Made by a program: the position numbers and the translations under genes. The notes under the pieces were generated by a model. That model saw nothing but the letters and a program-made list of their open reading frames with translations, had not been told where the DNA came from and did no database searches. Of a stretch of DNA of 64,000 nucleotides, positions 1 to 12,600 are shown in pieces (the first letter of the stretch is position 1; each line of letters starts with the position of its first letter). The stretch lies in the NCBI GenBank assembly GCA_936440205.1, contig OW387149.1, positions 689,501-753,500 on the forward strand, given 5' to 3'. This DNA is from Lepidonotus clava. Taxonomy: Eukaryota > Annelida > Polychaeta > Phyllodocida > Polynoidae.

Positions 1-110
1 ATTAGAAGTTGCCAACAGTAACCTGCCTAACTGCCTAACTGGTATGACTTAAATACTGTTGAGCGGGCCTTGACTTCCAACAGTCATCATCATCTCATAG
101 ATTAAATCTT
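1..110 (+). repeat. Tail of a tRNA-derived SINE (probable)
   Basis: The stretch ending in a TCATCATCATC run after 'ttccaacag' resembles the 3' part of the SINE at 17956-18140, which ends 'ctccaacaatcatcatcatc' after a similar 'actgttga' segment. Only the tail is inside the window. The match is by eye and short. Confidence 0.35.
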
Positions 111-204
111 ACAAGACAGAACTGCCGAGAACCTGGTTCTTGCCATTGTACAACCAGCATAAAGCTCCAACAACCAACCAACAAAACCTTTTCTCATTTT
201 TCAG

Positions 205-3200
205 TGGATTAATGAAGTAAAGAACGTAAGTACAATTGTTTTATCACTGGTTCTCTAGTCTATATTTGCCGCTTTTATACTAAGCATCAACCAAATTCTC
301 CCAACCACAGTGGTAAAAAAATCTGATCAAAACGTTGATTACATTAGGATAAGTTTGATATGTGGGGCACCATAATGCTAGATTAAAATAAAAGATGATT
401 AAGTTCTGATTCCTAAAATTAAAACATAGGAAGTCCACACTTTTTTTTCCTGATTTTGGGCCCAGTAATATAGATAAATAATCTAGGTAATACTGATCTC
501 CATATTTTTATTCATTTTCAGAAAATGCCAATAGTGAAAAAGGTAAGAAGTTTGAAAAATTTAACAAATTGAAAACTAAAAAAGTATCACTGATTCACTG
601 AGAGGAGAAAGTATTGTTCTTAAACATAGACTTTGTGCAGATGATTTTAGAAAATGGGTTCAGCACCTTTTGGTAATCAATTATTAAAATTTAGAATTAA
701 AAAAAAACACAACTATAACATGTAATTAAACTACATTGCTAGAAAAGACTCATTGAAATAATCAGATAAATATCAACAAGAGTATGTGAAATATAAGGTG
801 AACGCATTTTCCAAATACCCTTTATATCACTAAATCTGTTGACCCATTGTTTTCAGTGGTTGGCTGTGACTGAAAAGGTAAGAGTTCATATTATATAAAT
901 GAAGACAGTGTATATAGAAGAGACTTATATTGTTGATCACTCTATTCTAACATAAACAGTGAGGGGATAACCCAGCGAGCGATTCATTGGAAATTCTGGT
1001 CTGATCTTATTGTTTAAGTGATCAGTAATAGTTTGAAATAATAGTATGACCAGAAATAGCTCAAAAGAGATGTAAGGCTATATTCCACTAAGCAGAATTT
1101 GCTTGCGGTACCATGAAATGCTGCAAGAAAATGCCACAAACTTGCTTTCAGTAGGGTAGTACAAGGTGGAATATAGGAAATGCTTACATAAGTGCTTGAT
1201 GTAGGTCCTACCACAAATGACTGCATATAGGTTTATCATGGATTGCCTATGGTGGGATACCAACATGTTGGTATCTGAAATGCAAACTACTTGCAGTGGC
1301 TAAAAAAGGGAACCACAAATGCTACCTACATGCTTAGTGAAATTTGCCTCAACATCATAAATATATATATTTATTACTTTGGGGAAAATATAACAATGTT
1401 AGGTATTGCAGCCCTTAACCAAACCAGAATCTTAGTTGCATTGGTCAACATCTTTAGTCAGTTCATCAATGTAATTTAATGGGTGAAAAAGGCTGACCTA
1501 AGGTGGAAAATCCAAGGAAACACTATTGTAAAAGAAATACAATATATTATATGTGTTATCAACTTATTCCTCAAGCTTAATTTTCTAAAATATCTTTGCT
1601 ACAAAATGCATCTAATTTACTCATCATATTTCCTTTCCAGCCATTACGCGATGAAATGGTGGGTTTAATGATTTTATCAATATATTTACAATTAATCATA
1701 TGTTAAGTATCTTATGCATCATTTTTTGTTTTTAATTGGCACATCTGCCTGTGATTTGTAAAAAAAAATGTCATTTAAGTGGATATACCACCTTCCTGAG
1801 CCATCTAGAAGATCTCTGTAAAACATGAAAGGGCCATACCCACTAAGTGATTTTAGCAGTGACCAGCGACTATCAGGGTCACCGGTGGAATTGCTGGGTG
1901 ACTGGGATATTGAGCAAGTTTAATAATAAGCTTAACCTAAATTGGGTATATCCCAGGGTTGGACAAAAATTGGACAAAATAATGGTATAAGCCATTGTTG
2001 TCTCCCAGAGTTGGGGTTACTGAAATAAGCAAAAATTGTATTTTTCTATATCTTCATGTACTGTTTAAACATTACTTTTTCTTAATTTTCATCAGTTGAC
2101 AGATTATCAGGTTGCCAGCCAATCAAAATGTTGTATTTCAGGGCAAAATAAGTTTGGATATTACAGGTTGGGCTGACAGGCTTTAACATTGGCTCCGTTA
2201 GGAAGAAGGCCAATATATAAAGCTGCAATTTACCAATTCTAAGAGCAAATTGTTAACCAACTTGGTTTGGTTAATCCTGCATTATGCAATTGTATTCATG
2301 GAATATGTATGGTAGCAATTTTGAAAATATTTCATGGTAAACTTGAATGCTGGTGTCAACTGGGATGGGCTTATTGACCAGTGATTTTACTGGCAATTCT
2401 GTGGAAAGTTGTTGGTCGTCGAGTCAGTACGCTATACTAACATGTTTTCTGGGGAACCAGATCAGGGATGGGTGACCACTAACTAGGCTGCTGTGGAAGG
2501 ATTAGGGTACCGCAGTATTTGCATACCAAGCCCGGTAACAGGCAATTTCACTGGCCGACTGCACATAATCTTGGACCCATATAGACAAGTGCCCCCTCCA
2601 TAAACTGAGGAATAGGGACAAGTTCGCCATTTAAGGATGAATCCTAGTGATGTAAAAGATGTGAGGGATATATATTTAGTTTGCTATCCATTACGACTTT
2701 GACTGGCATGCCTGACAGAACATATCCTGAGAGTATCTGACGAATCCTGGCAGTAAGTGAATCCTGTGATACTGCTACCGGTGGTTGCCAGTAAAATTGG
2801 CTAGTGGGTATGGCCCTTAAAGGACTAAACCATCTTGTTAACTACAAATCATGCGAAGATTAATGAAAACTTATATGTTCAACTCATGTAACTAATTGAA
2901 TACCTGTTTATAGTGAATCATTAACAATATTGTAGGAAATCTAGGAAATAATACACATGAAAAAAATGAGGGAACTCTGTTGCACTAAACCTGTGATTTA
3001 TGTTGATTGTTAATGTTTGTGTTTTCATTGTGATATTTCAGAATAAAAAGCATAGCCTGAGAATGGTAAGTGATTAATAATGATTTTAGGTGTCTAACCC
3101 TTAGATCATGTGTGCAATTTGTTCAAATTGTTCTATTTCCAAAAACAACTGTAATAATTTACCTAATTATAATCAAAATCATCAAAGTAAATGCTGATAT

Positions 3201-6180
3201 ACTTGATAAAGAGCAATAAAGATATGTAATTCTTTTGTTCTTCAGAAATTGAGCAACCTGATAGAGGTAAGACTTACCACTGAACACTTCTCTAAATCAA
3301 ATACATAATCTATTCTTCTTAAGGATAGATAAGGGGTCTCAATGCCCTGCGCTTCACTAATGAACACACACAATCTTGTAGACTATTGACAATATTACAT
3401 TATACATCTAATAAAAGATCATATTTTTCCCTGTTTGATGTTATATTAATATAGGAAATCGGATAAGATTTACAGAATCTATGAATTTTAAATAGTTTAT
3501 TTCACTTTTATTTTTTGAACATTGATATCTCATTTACTATTTATGTTATTGAACTGAAATTTTGAATATAGGCTCTCAACGTTCTCCTTGAGGGAAGCGT
3601 GTCTCAGATTTTTCATTTAGCCTTTTGTTTTCATTTTATGAGAAAAAACGGGTAACTTTTTATTAATTTTTTGTACATTTTTTTGTACATTTTATAAAAT
3701 CAAATCTAGGACCTTTATCAAAATTCTGAGACACGCTTCCCTTTGTATATATCACAAGAATACAAATCTCAAATTTCAGGCTTCTAGCTCTGATAGTAAC
3801 TGAAATATCCATGTTCAAAAATTTTTTATTCTTCCCAAACTGCATTTCAATGAGTTTACATCTCATTTGAATTTTATTCATACACCGAGGACACTTGCAT
3901 ACTCAGCTTTTGAATAATGTACATGATGTTTCTGAGTATTTAAGAATGAATTTATCATTTATTAAAGACTCCATGCACAGTGATTCGCGCACTGTGACCC
4001 CTTGTCTATCCTTAACAGTTGTATGAAAGTAATTCTCGCTACCACGGATCACTAAATTTCCACATAGTACCTGCTTGTTAACCTTGAACAAGATGCATGA
4101 TGAGTATTATGTCAACAAGGCTCAAGCCTATACATTTTCACTAATTATAACATTATCTTTAGTTTGAAATGAGGGGAAACAAATATTCATTTTTTCAGCT
4201 TTTAACAATACATAAGTTAATATTTTCCAAGTTGGTTTCAAAAATATTGATTATAGATGGAGATACAGCAAATATTTGAATATTTCCTATAGGTTTCCGT
4301 TTTTTGCAGACAGAATTAATCCAAATACCTGTAGTTGTGTAAAATAGTGAAAATAAGCTGTCCGTGGTAGGAAGAATCATATTTAAATGGACAAGGAATT
4401 GCATAAAAAAAGTAGAAAGGTACAGTAGCAATAATAATGCAAACTTATATCTTAATACTAGGTAACATTTAAATTAGTCTTGTTGCAACAGGCACATTCG
4501 CAAATCAGGAAAATTTACTACTCTTTTTTTACTCCTTGCTATATTAATTATTTCAGAGAAGTTTGACCATGCATTGAGCTTTTAATATTAAAGTATCATT
4601 TTCCACCTCTTCAGTACTGTCATAATCAAATACTTTATTTTCATTTATTGTCTTACATCAGAAATTCAGGAGTCGTTATGGATGGAAGGTAAATAGCCTT
4701 TATGTTTTGAATTCACTAATTGTTACTCTTAGCTTTGTCACATTAGTTATTTCAAATAAGCTTTTTTAATCATGCATTCAACTTTGAATATTGAAATTTC
4801 ATTTTCCACGTCTTCAGGTCTGTCATAATCAAATACTTTATTTTCATTTATTATCTTACATCAGGCACTGAGGAACTACGGAATAAACCCGGTAAATACC
4901 CTTTGTCTTAAAAGCGCTTGGCATTAAACAGTCAATTCAGTTTAATTTGTAACTCAATTTGTAAAACTGTATCAAATAAACATTTCGTTACTTAAGGTCT
5001 TAAATATTGTCAGTCCATCAACAAATGAAATAAGCACAATTAGCTCACAATTACTTAGCACATAGGCTTCAAAAGTGGCCAAGTTTCAAAATATGATATA
5101 TAATAGCCAATTTACAATAAGGGAACATTTTGACATAAAATAGTAATATTAATTCAAGTGAAGTTTTATGTCTAATCCTATATTTTCTCTGATTTGTATG
5201 TCTTAATAATTATTACAAAAGTAACTTGGTATTTACTGTGACCTATAGTTTTGATAATGTGACCGTGTCTTTTTTTATAGTATTGAAGAGAGAAAAAGGT
5301 AATATTCTCTTTTATTTGATAAGCTGATAATATATAATATTTCTTGTTTAATTCATTTACAACAACTAGAGGATTTCAAAATAAAAATTCTATATTTCTT
5401 CATATATGTGTAAACACCTAGCCTGCCGACATGGATAGACATGTCAATCGACCTAAATGTAGCACAAAAATGATTAACAGAGAGGCAGTTATGTCACAAT
5501 ATATTATAAGACAGAATAGCCCTAAATCAAGTTGCAGGGCTCTAGGGTTCATCTCATATCTATTGAGAACAATCACTTTTATCTGTGAAACTTCTTGCCA
5601 AGCCATCTTATACAAACATCATCAGTGAAAAAAATTAAGAATGACATCGCTCTCTAACCTACCAGAAAATTCCTTTTGAAGATATTTCAATTGAATTTAT
5701 GCCCCTCTAACACCCCAAACCCATTGACAATCATCTCAATTGGTTCAAATCATCGAATACTAGCACAATAATCAGACAATTTTTACGCCAATTCAGATCA
5801 TCAATCATTTTGCAGTTTTCAAATGTACATGTTTGACATGAATTGGTGCAAAAATTAGCTAAGTGTTATGGTAGAATTTTAGCACTGCTCAGTCGGCCAA
5901 CTTGGTCAAAGTGGCTTAGTCATTAGTGGCTTGAGACAATTCAGTGATTTAATTCAATAGTGCTATTATAATATTGGTTTGCGATCTACTTCTAATAACA
6001 ATCTCTGTATTCTATATTTACACTTCATGATCTAAGCCTCCAGGACTCCTCGGCAGAAACACAGAAACTCAAAGGACCAAACGTCTAACATCAGTCTGAA
6101 CGGCACTTTGATTAAGTGATATGCTGTGTGTCGTATCATCTCAAAGTTTATGAAATAAAGGAAATATGCATCAAAACACA
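205..6180 (+). CDS. Gene A: micro-exon gene, 5' end outside the window
   Basis: Eight tiny exons, each preceded by a pyrimidine tract plus AG and followed by a GT donor, all multiples of three and all open in the same phase: 205-225 (WINEVKN), 522-542 (KMPIVKK), 857-877 (WLAVTEK), 1641-1658 (PLRDEM), 3042-3065 (NKKHSLRM), 3246-3266 (KLSNLIE), 4662-4688 (KFRSRYGWK) and 4865-4891 (ALRNYGINP). A likely terminal exon at 6044-6088 reads DSSAETQKLKGPNV then TAA, with AATAAA at 6154-6159. Signal peptide and start would lie before position 1, as in gene B. Exon 522-542 starts KM like gene B exon 26042-26062, and 3246-3266 shares TTGAGCAA with gene B exon 58136-58156, so A and B look like paralogs. 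The product would be a short, Lys/Arg-rich, probably secreted peptide of unknown function. The architecture recalls micro-exon genes of schistosomes; homology to those is not claimed. The 1641-1658 donor (GTGGGT) is weaker than the others. Confidence 0.7.
1829..2818. mobile_element. Non-autonomous DNA transposon in gene A intron
   Basis: AAGGGCCATACCCACTA at the left end is matched in reverse complement by TAGTGGGTATGGCCCTT at the right end, and similarity continues inward for some 40 bases. There is no coding capacity. No clear target duplication is visible, so the superfamily is open. It lies between micro-exons 1641-1658 and 3042-3065. Confidence 0.65.
3323..4011. mobile_element. MITE with TTAA target duplication, GGATAGA ends
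   Basis: Terminal inverted repeats starting GGATAGATAAGGGGTC on the left and GGATAGACAAGGGGTC in reverse complement on the right, flanked by TTAA at 3319-3322 and 4012-4015. The interior shares long stretches with the copy at 14330-15053 (for example 'aaaatcaaatctaggacct'), so this is a multi-copy family. TTAA duplication is typical of the piggyBac superfamily, but the GG terminus is unusual for it. It sits in an intron of gene A. Confidence 0.7.
4555..4915 (+). repeat. Tandem duplication of a micro-exon with its intron flanks
   Basis: Two units (about 4555-4705 and 4745-4915) each hold a 27-base in-phase exon of gene A. The 65 or so intron bases just upstream of each exon are almost identical ('ctgtcataatcaaatacttt' and onward to the acceptor), and the donors both read GTAAATA. 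The two exons agree at only about 8 of 27 positions without gaps. Confidence 0.75.
5279..5300 (+). other. Possible alternative terminal micro-exon of gene A
   Basis: A pyrimidine tract ending ATAG precedes an 18-base segment (5281-5298) followed by GTAATA, the usual layout of this gene's micro-exons. Read in the phase of the preceding exon it gives Tyr then TGA, so it would end the protein if included. It may be an alternative end or a decoy. Confidence 0.3.
5300..6043 (+). other. Last intron of gene A
   Basis: AT-rich intronic sequence between micro-exon 4865-4891 (or 5281-5298) and the terminal exon at 6044. I see no further exon with good splice sites and no recognisable repeat. Confidence 0.4.
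6044..6088 (+). other. Probable terminal coding exon of gene A
   Basis: 'Cctccag' acceptor, then 14 codons open in phase 0 and TAA. The sequence GACTCCTCGGCAGAAACACA begins the exon. A poly(A) signal follows 66 bases downstream. Confidence 0.5.
6154..6159 (+). terminator. Poly(A) signal for gene A
   Basis: AATAAA 66 bases after the proposed stop codon at 6086-6088. Confidence 0.45.
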
Positions 6181-6224
6181 ATGTGTTTTTATCTCATTCA
6201 TCTGCACATCCCTAACTACATATT

Positions 6225-6290
6225 CTACAGGGATGGGGAGTCCCTTTATGGGCAGATGGGATTTCCCAATAGACCTTATAAATTTTCCTG
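6225..6290. repeat. Short dispersed repeat shared with 26.7 kb
   Basis: 'tacagggatggggagtccct' and the next 25 bases match in reverse complement the segment at about 26705-26760 ('gggaatccccatccctgta'). It is probably a fragment of an inverted-repeat element. Confidence 0.4.
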
Positions 6291-6299
6291 TAATTAATA

Positions 6300-6940
6300 G
6301 TACAATGTTTTTGGTATTGCTTGAGTTGGGGAAGACTGGATCAATTTAACCCATCCCAGAGTAGATAAAACTGTCTCAAAAATAAGATAAAGTAAAATGA
6401 CAGAAACAGAATGGCAACTTGAATGACATGTCCAAACAGATTCATGTAGATTAATCTTTTGCATTTGGCTAGCTCAATCACATGAAGAGGTTTAGCAATA
6501 TGTACAAGGTTTTCAACAAACAGAACTCATTCATTTGTAAAGCTTTGATTCTGAGGAGCATTTATTTTTTCAATCATTAAGGCTTTTTTTTAATCCACCT
6601 GCCTGCTGGATTATCCCCTTAAAGGGAGGAACCAGTGAAATTCAGTTTTCTTTCACTTTATATGTTAAATCTTAGACTCAATGCTTACAAAGCCATATAG
6701 AACATTGGTATTGTTGTAAATGGCAATTTATGATAATTAATTAAGTTTTCTGATCAGAAGACATCTTGGGTTGGGACCCTGAAATGTAAATAAAACCAAC
6801 AAAGTTTTGTGTTTGGATATGTAAACGGTTTATTAAGTTCCATCTCACATCCACTGAGTTACAATGTCATCAGGCACCTTGGTGCCCACTCCAAACGCCT
6901 CCTCTTTGAACACAATTGCACCTCTTGTAAAAAATAGACC
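6300..6940. other. Intergenic, nothing recognised
   Basis: AT-rich sequence with no credible ORF, splice-site cluster or repeat structure that I could identify. Confidence 0.4.
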
Positions 6941-6944
6941 TCAA

Positions 6945-7598
6945 GATGAAGGGGTAATGTGGCAAGTCTAATATTTACATAATAACATTTTCTATTTTTT
7001 ATTTTCTATAAGAATATATTAATCAAATATATCAAATGGTATATAAATGAAAATACTGCAAGTGAACTCATGATTACTTTCAATTTCCTATTTTCTTTCA
7101 TACCAATACTTTACATCTAAGACTTATGTCATAAAATTGAAAAACGCACAAAACAGAATAACAGATAATTGAACTCAGTCTTAATATGCAAATGAGCATA
7201 CATGATCAACAGGCCTAGGCATCACTCTCCCGGCAGGGCATCATTCTCCCAGCAGAGAACTCTACATGTACCCTTTTCTGCTTGGAGACTGGAGATTGGT
7301 TGTGTAGCATCAGAGAACCAGCAAAAATGAATATTAATTAGGTGGGCGGTACCTCATTTGCATATTAAGATTGGGTTCAATTGTCTGTTTTCCTGTTTTG
7401 TGTATTTTTCAATTCAATCACATTAGTGTTAAACATTAACTATTAGTATGAAAGAAATAGGAAATTGATAGATAAGTTCTGTTGTAGTTATTCAATTTAT
7501 ATTGCATTTGATATATTTGTTTAATATATTCCTGTAGAAAATAGAAAAAAGAAAATGTTATTATATGGATATTGGACTTGCCACATTACCCCTTCATC
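6945..7598. mobile_element. Long foldback element (MITE)
   Basis: GATGAAGGGGTAATGTGGCA at the left end is matched in reverse complement at the right end, and the two arms pair, with some differences, for about 250 bases each. The arms contain TTAATATGCAAATGAG, an octamer motif, in mirrored positions (about 7181-7196 and 7353-7368). A short unpaired centre (about 7200-7345) remains. No coding capacity. Confidence 0.8.
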
Positions 7599-7619
7599 CC
7601 TCACATACACTGCCATCCA

Positions 7620-7780
7620 GGTTTGAGAGTAAACTTTCCTATCTAAAATGAGCAGAACGTCTGTCCAGGTCCCAAATACCATTCTGTGCTTCGGCCGAGT
7701 AAGTCATAAAATGGTATTTGGCTCGTCAGTATAAGGGGTTTCGAGAGTTGGTATTTCTTATACTGTTTTATCTATAATTA
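7620..7780. repeat. Short imperfect hairpin
   Basis: 'aaataccattctgtg' and 'cataaaatggtattt' flank a short spacer (about 7675-7722), forming an imperfect hairpin. Otherwise nothing is recognised here. Confidence 0.35.
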
Positions 7781-7833
7781 TTATTAATAGGACAGTTGGG
7801 GAGGCCATTGGAGATTGGTCCACTGGCCTTTAA

Positions 7834-8476
7834 CCCTTTCAGCGCGGGAAGCCACTAAAGTGGCTCTGAACAAAATTTCCATAGGGATAGTACTTAAAGC
7901 GGAGGAATTGAGCTTTCAGAATCTGAAAGAATTTTCAAAAAATTCCAATTAGAACCAGAGATATGGTCATTTGAATATTCTAGCATCAGTTCATTAGAAA
8001 ATAATAGAATTGCAATTGACACACTTCGTAGTAATATAGACAAAGATGAATTTTCCATCAATATTCAAATTAACAGGAATTTGTTAATTTGTTGAAAATT
8101 ATATGATTTTCAAAATATCATAACTTTGGTTTAATTCATGATAATTGCAAACAGTTTTTTTTGGTTTAAACACAACAAACCTTTTTTGTTCTCTTTTAAA
8201 CAAATAAATTCAATAATTTACCAATTGATGGTTACCATGGAAACTAATAATTGGAACATAATGCAGATATTAGCAATATAGCTGATTTGGCAAGTTTGTC
8301 CGATTGGCATAGTGCCAACATTTGGAATGTTTTCATACAAGTTACATAAAAACAAATTCTACCAGAAGAATCTAGAGAAAATTTGAGTTTTAGGCATTTT
8401 TAAGATTAATTTTCATATTTTGGGCAATATCTCCTTAAATATGAACTGTGGAATGACATATTTAGCAGTGAAAGGG
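7834..8476. mobile_element. piggyBac-like MITE
   Basis: The element begins CCCTTTCAGCGC and ends GCAGTGAAAGGG, giving inverted termini beginning CCCTTTCA, and is flanked on both sides by TTAA (7830-7833 and 8477-8480). TTAA duplication plus CCC-starting termini is the piggyBac signature. The interior has no transposase. Confidence 0.75.
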
Positions 8477-8480
8477 TTAA

Positions 8481-9640
8481 CATCAAGAAATACAACACAT
8501 ACTACTACAGAAACATCACATGCCTCTACATGCAGCAAAATGTACACTTGCAGGGAGTGCAGTCAAGAATGGGGACGCAGCACACTTTCACCAACAAAGC
8601 CGTATAAAATCCGTTTGTAGAAGTCTAAGAAAAACATTAATTTCTTGACACTAGTTGATGATGAATGTTGCCTATTTACTAAACAGGGATCCCCTAGGAG
8701 CATGAATTACTCAGAACACAAAAAGAGAGATTTGGTTATTATAAATTATTCCTGAGCTCAACATAAAACTTTTTTATGTGTTGAATGTCTGGCTCAAAAA
8801 GGCAAAATATAGAACAATTTGTTGATGTACCTTTATTTATTTTGGAAAGTGAACTTATTATGCTAATTAAAACATGACCCAACCAAAGTGTCTACAGGGA
8901 ATGATGTCAAAACGATTGTTTGAGATGCTCAGGTTAAAAATGCAACAGACCCCCACTTCCATCAATATCTTTCCCTACATTGCATGGTCCTCCCTACGTA
9001 CAAATCTACAAGCCGACAGTGTGACCACCTTACTGAAGTATGAGAGAATACCTTTTTTGTTCTGTACAACTGGTCTTGGAATTGCTTGTGTTTTACTTGA
9101 ATTCCTTTGGCTTTACCAAATGCGATGCAAATATTCACCAACGTTGTGTATACTGTATTTGATTTCCCATTTATGGGAATAAAAATGGTTCTACCAAATT
9201 CTTTTTTAACAAAGTTGACTTACAACGGGTTATCATTTTGATATACTGTGTTTGGGATTATTTTGATAGGATGTGGCTAACTGTTTGAACGATCATTCAA
9301 AAAGGTTTTGTCAATATAACTAAGCACTTTCAATATCCATACTCTGTCAGAAATCTATAGGATTTTTTTTCTGAACAAAATAGACTTCTGACTAATAGCA
9401 AGACTTCCCTTTCAGCTGATGTATATAACTGCTGCTTTTACCTGTATGACAGAGACTGAATAATATCGAGCCGGTTTTGCACGTTTTACTCCTCCCCCCA
9501 GTTCTGTGACCCTCTTCCCCCCCCCCCCCCCACTACAAACATAACTTGTAGATTATATTTCAGCCCAAACTCACCGTCACTAACAAAATGTAAATATAAT
9601 GGGAAGAAACTCTTGCCAACGTCCAACAACAAATGTCTAA
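8481..9640. other. Intergenic; poly-C tract, no recognised gene
   Basis: A 102-codon open frame at 8874-9182 (+) has no recognisable domain and no supporting splice or promoter context. A pure C run lies at about 9517-9530. Confidence 0.4.
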
Positions 9641-12600
9641 AGTTAATCATGTGAACAAGGAACCAGAAATCCTCATCTCAAGCTAGAGACGAGCATAAGG
9701 ATTCTTAGCAATGTACTGTAAAATAGACATACTATACCAGTCTCATACTTCCTTAATGTCAAGCTTAAGGAGACTGAAACCAGAATCAGCCTCAGCAGTA
9801 GCTCCTTCACGATGTAATGAGTTTGAGGTAAACTTATTAAGCCCCCAATGTTTACACATGTCATTGACACAATTACAAAGGCACTTATAAGTACCACGTA
9901 CCTTCCTACCATGACATAGATAAGTAATCAATTGGTCATCCTTTGAGTGACCTACCATAGATAGTAATTGCAAAACATAATTATGTCGCTACACAAAATG
10001 GAGAGGAAGGAAAGGTAGAGAAGGGGATCTCTAGAACTCTTTCTTGAACGCCTGCATGCCTTCCTATGAGACAAAAAATCAGGTACAAATTACATACAAA
10101 GGAAAGCCAAAACAGCTCCCTAATCTAGAACATACAATTAATGTTCCTACTTCTGCCAGTTCAGATCATAGTTTGAACCTGGGTATTGTCAGTTAACACA
10201 CAAATCTTTTTCGCGGCCCATAAGTGTCCCCATCTCTGAGCAGCAGCTCGTGTTAATATCCATTGAGTTCTGAAACTCCAAGGGGCAATTTACAACATAT
10301 GGGAGGGAATACCATAAGAGTAAGCATCACACCAAGTACCCAGGAACCAGTCTCTGCCCCATCTGGCTCCAAATCCCGTTAGAGAGGAATCAGTCTCCAC
10401 AGGAATGGATACTGATCCATTGAAAAACCTCATAAAACAATATTCACCACTGTATGACATCCTGTAAGCATTCTATCACTTTGACATCATGCTTGAAAAA
10501 ATTTATGAAATTAATCAAACGACATAAGAAAGTTCTCCCCCCACGCACCACCGTACTCACATGAGCCAAATGACCAGTTCACACTTGAAGCTCTTTAAGG
10601 TTACTCTTAGTTTTATGACTGAAGTCAGCGACCATAGACTTAAGCTTGGCTAATTTACGCTGGGGGAGGCTGGTCTGCATCCTAATGCTATCTTACTCGA
10701 TCCCAAAATCACGAACATTAGTTGCAGGAAGAGTCACTTTGTCCCAAGCTATAAGAAAGCCCAAGGACTGCAACAAGTCAATGAGAATGGGCATTTCATT
10801 TTTGCATTCCAATTCCGTCTGAGCTACGACAATAAAGTCATCTAAATAACCAAAGACTTGCTGGACATTCCTCCTATTCATACAACGTATAACAAAGTCG
10901 GTAATCTGGGAGTAAAGGAGTAAGGAGCACAACAAAGGCCAAAGCACAAACAATTATCCACCCAATTAACGTCTTCACTAGAATTATCAAAATTCCAGAT
11001 AAACCCTTGATATTGTCTATGTGAAGGAAACACATTAACCGAACGATAGGCTGCCTTGATATCCAGAGAAGAGAAGAAGCAACCCTCAGTCATAACAGGA
11101 GTGACATCATCTAACGAGATATATGAGAAATCATCACATACTTGAGACATAATGTTGTTGATGCTACGCCCCTAGGGCCTCCGACAATCAGTTATCGGGC
11201 GAATCTTCCCATTTGATTTATGGATAGCCCCTAATAAATGAATGCAAGTTGGAGGTTCTGAAACCTTTGAGACTTTATCCAACTCCAATTCATTATGAAT
11301 CAATTCATTCATCTGACGGTAAGAATTAATTGGAACACCGGTACGAGCCATCGAACACATTGTCCACTATCTTGAAACCGTTCGAAACCCCTTAAAAAAT
11401 ATAATATTATGACGCATATATATCCAGAATCTCACCACCAAAACACTTGTCGAAAAAGACACAGGTTGAGTTGCAGCCTGAATCCATCTAAGAAATGCTC
11501 CCCTATACAACAATCCCAACAAGGGCAGTCATAGGAAACACCATCGATATCGAAAAAATGGGAAATAACCAGTTTGGAACAGTCCTCTTTAGGACAATCA
11601 AAAACAGTCTTGGTCAGAATTGTTTCACAAAACACAGGAGAGACGTTGAAGAAATAACAATTTTATCATCCTCGTCAAGATCCATGTTAGTAGTAGGTGA
11701 ATCAGAGACCTTGTATGTATATATAGGATATATCGAGACTGGAAAGCTTCTCTGTGGCCCTATGTGACCATTCACCTGGTGGCTGGTTGGATCAACTATG
11801 ACCAAGGTCTGGTCATTACCAATGTGGTTTGGGAATAGCCAGTGGCACCACAGTGGTTATTTTTACCATGGACATAATGGTCTATCCAAATCTAGTCCTA
11901 CCAGAGCCCAGGTGGCAGGCCTGTAGTGCATAAGAGGATGGAATTCTGCAGGCCGCCAGGTTCCAAAGAACCCTCCACAATAAAGTCAACCAAACCACAT
12001 CCAGAAGAATAAACTAATCTGCAAAAATTTCCAACTTCCCCTACGCATTCCTGACGAGAAAAACCTACATTATGATCCACCTTGTGCATAATATCCCCCA
12101 CTAATAGTGGAGGAATCCTCATCCTATTTCTTACTCTTGCAATCCGTCGCACCATGGAAAACAGAACCACAGTCTTTGCACTCATGTTTATATCGACACG
12201 CATCCTTTTTGCATACCCAGGTCTCATTGTAATGCCAACACAACCCCAATGGCCATTTCGACCTACTGGATCCTGACTTGGCCTGAGATTTTTGGTTGCT
12301 GACTTTAGGATTTAGGTTTTCTACACCTAAGTGAACGTGCACTAACTCATGATCACTATATTGAAAAACATGAGACCCACAAAGCTCTGCCTTCTCCCTA
12401 ATGCACTGATCACAAGAACCAAGGAAGCACTGGTATGTACCTTAGACTTGTCACTGAGAAAACGAATGTGCTTGGTATAACTTTGAATCAGGTCCCCCAG
12501 GGCAATAGGTTATCCATCAAAGACATGTTCGCAGAAATGACATCTTCAATAGTGGCATTCTTGATATTGTCAATATACAAATGAGGCTCAATGTCATAAA

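Noticed and set aside
2094-2110. 15-base segment between two CAG motifs in gene A
   Set aside because: It lies inside a MITE (1829-2818) and the following GTTGCC is a poor donor.
8874-9182. 102-residue open frame
   Set aside because: No recognisable domain, promoter or splice support; length is compatible with chance.
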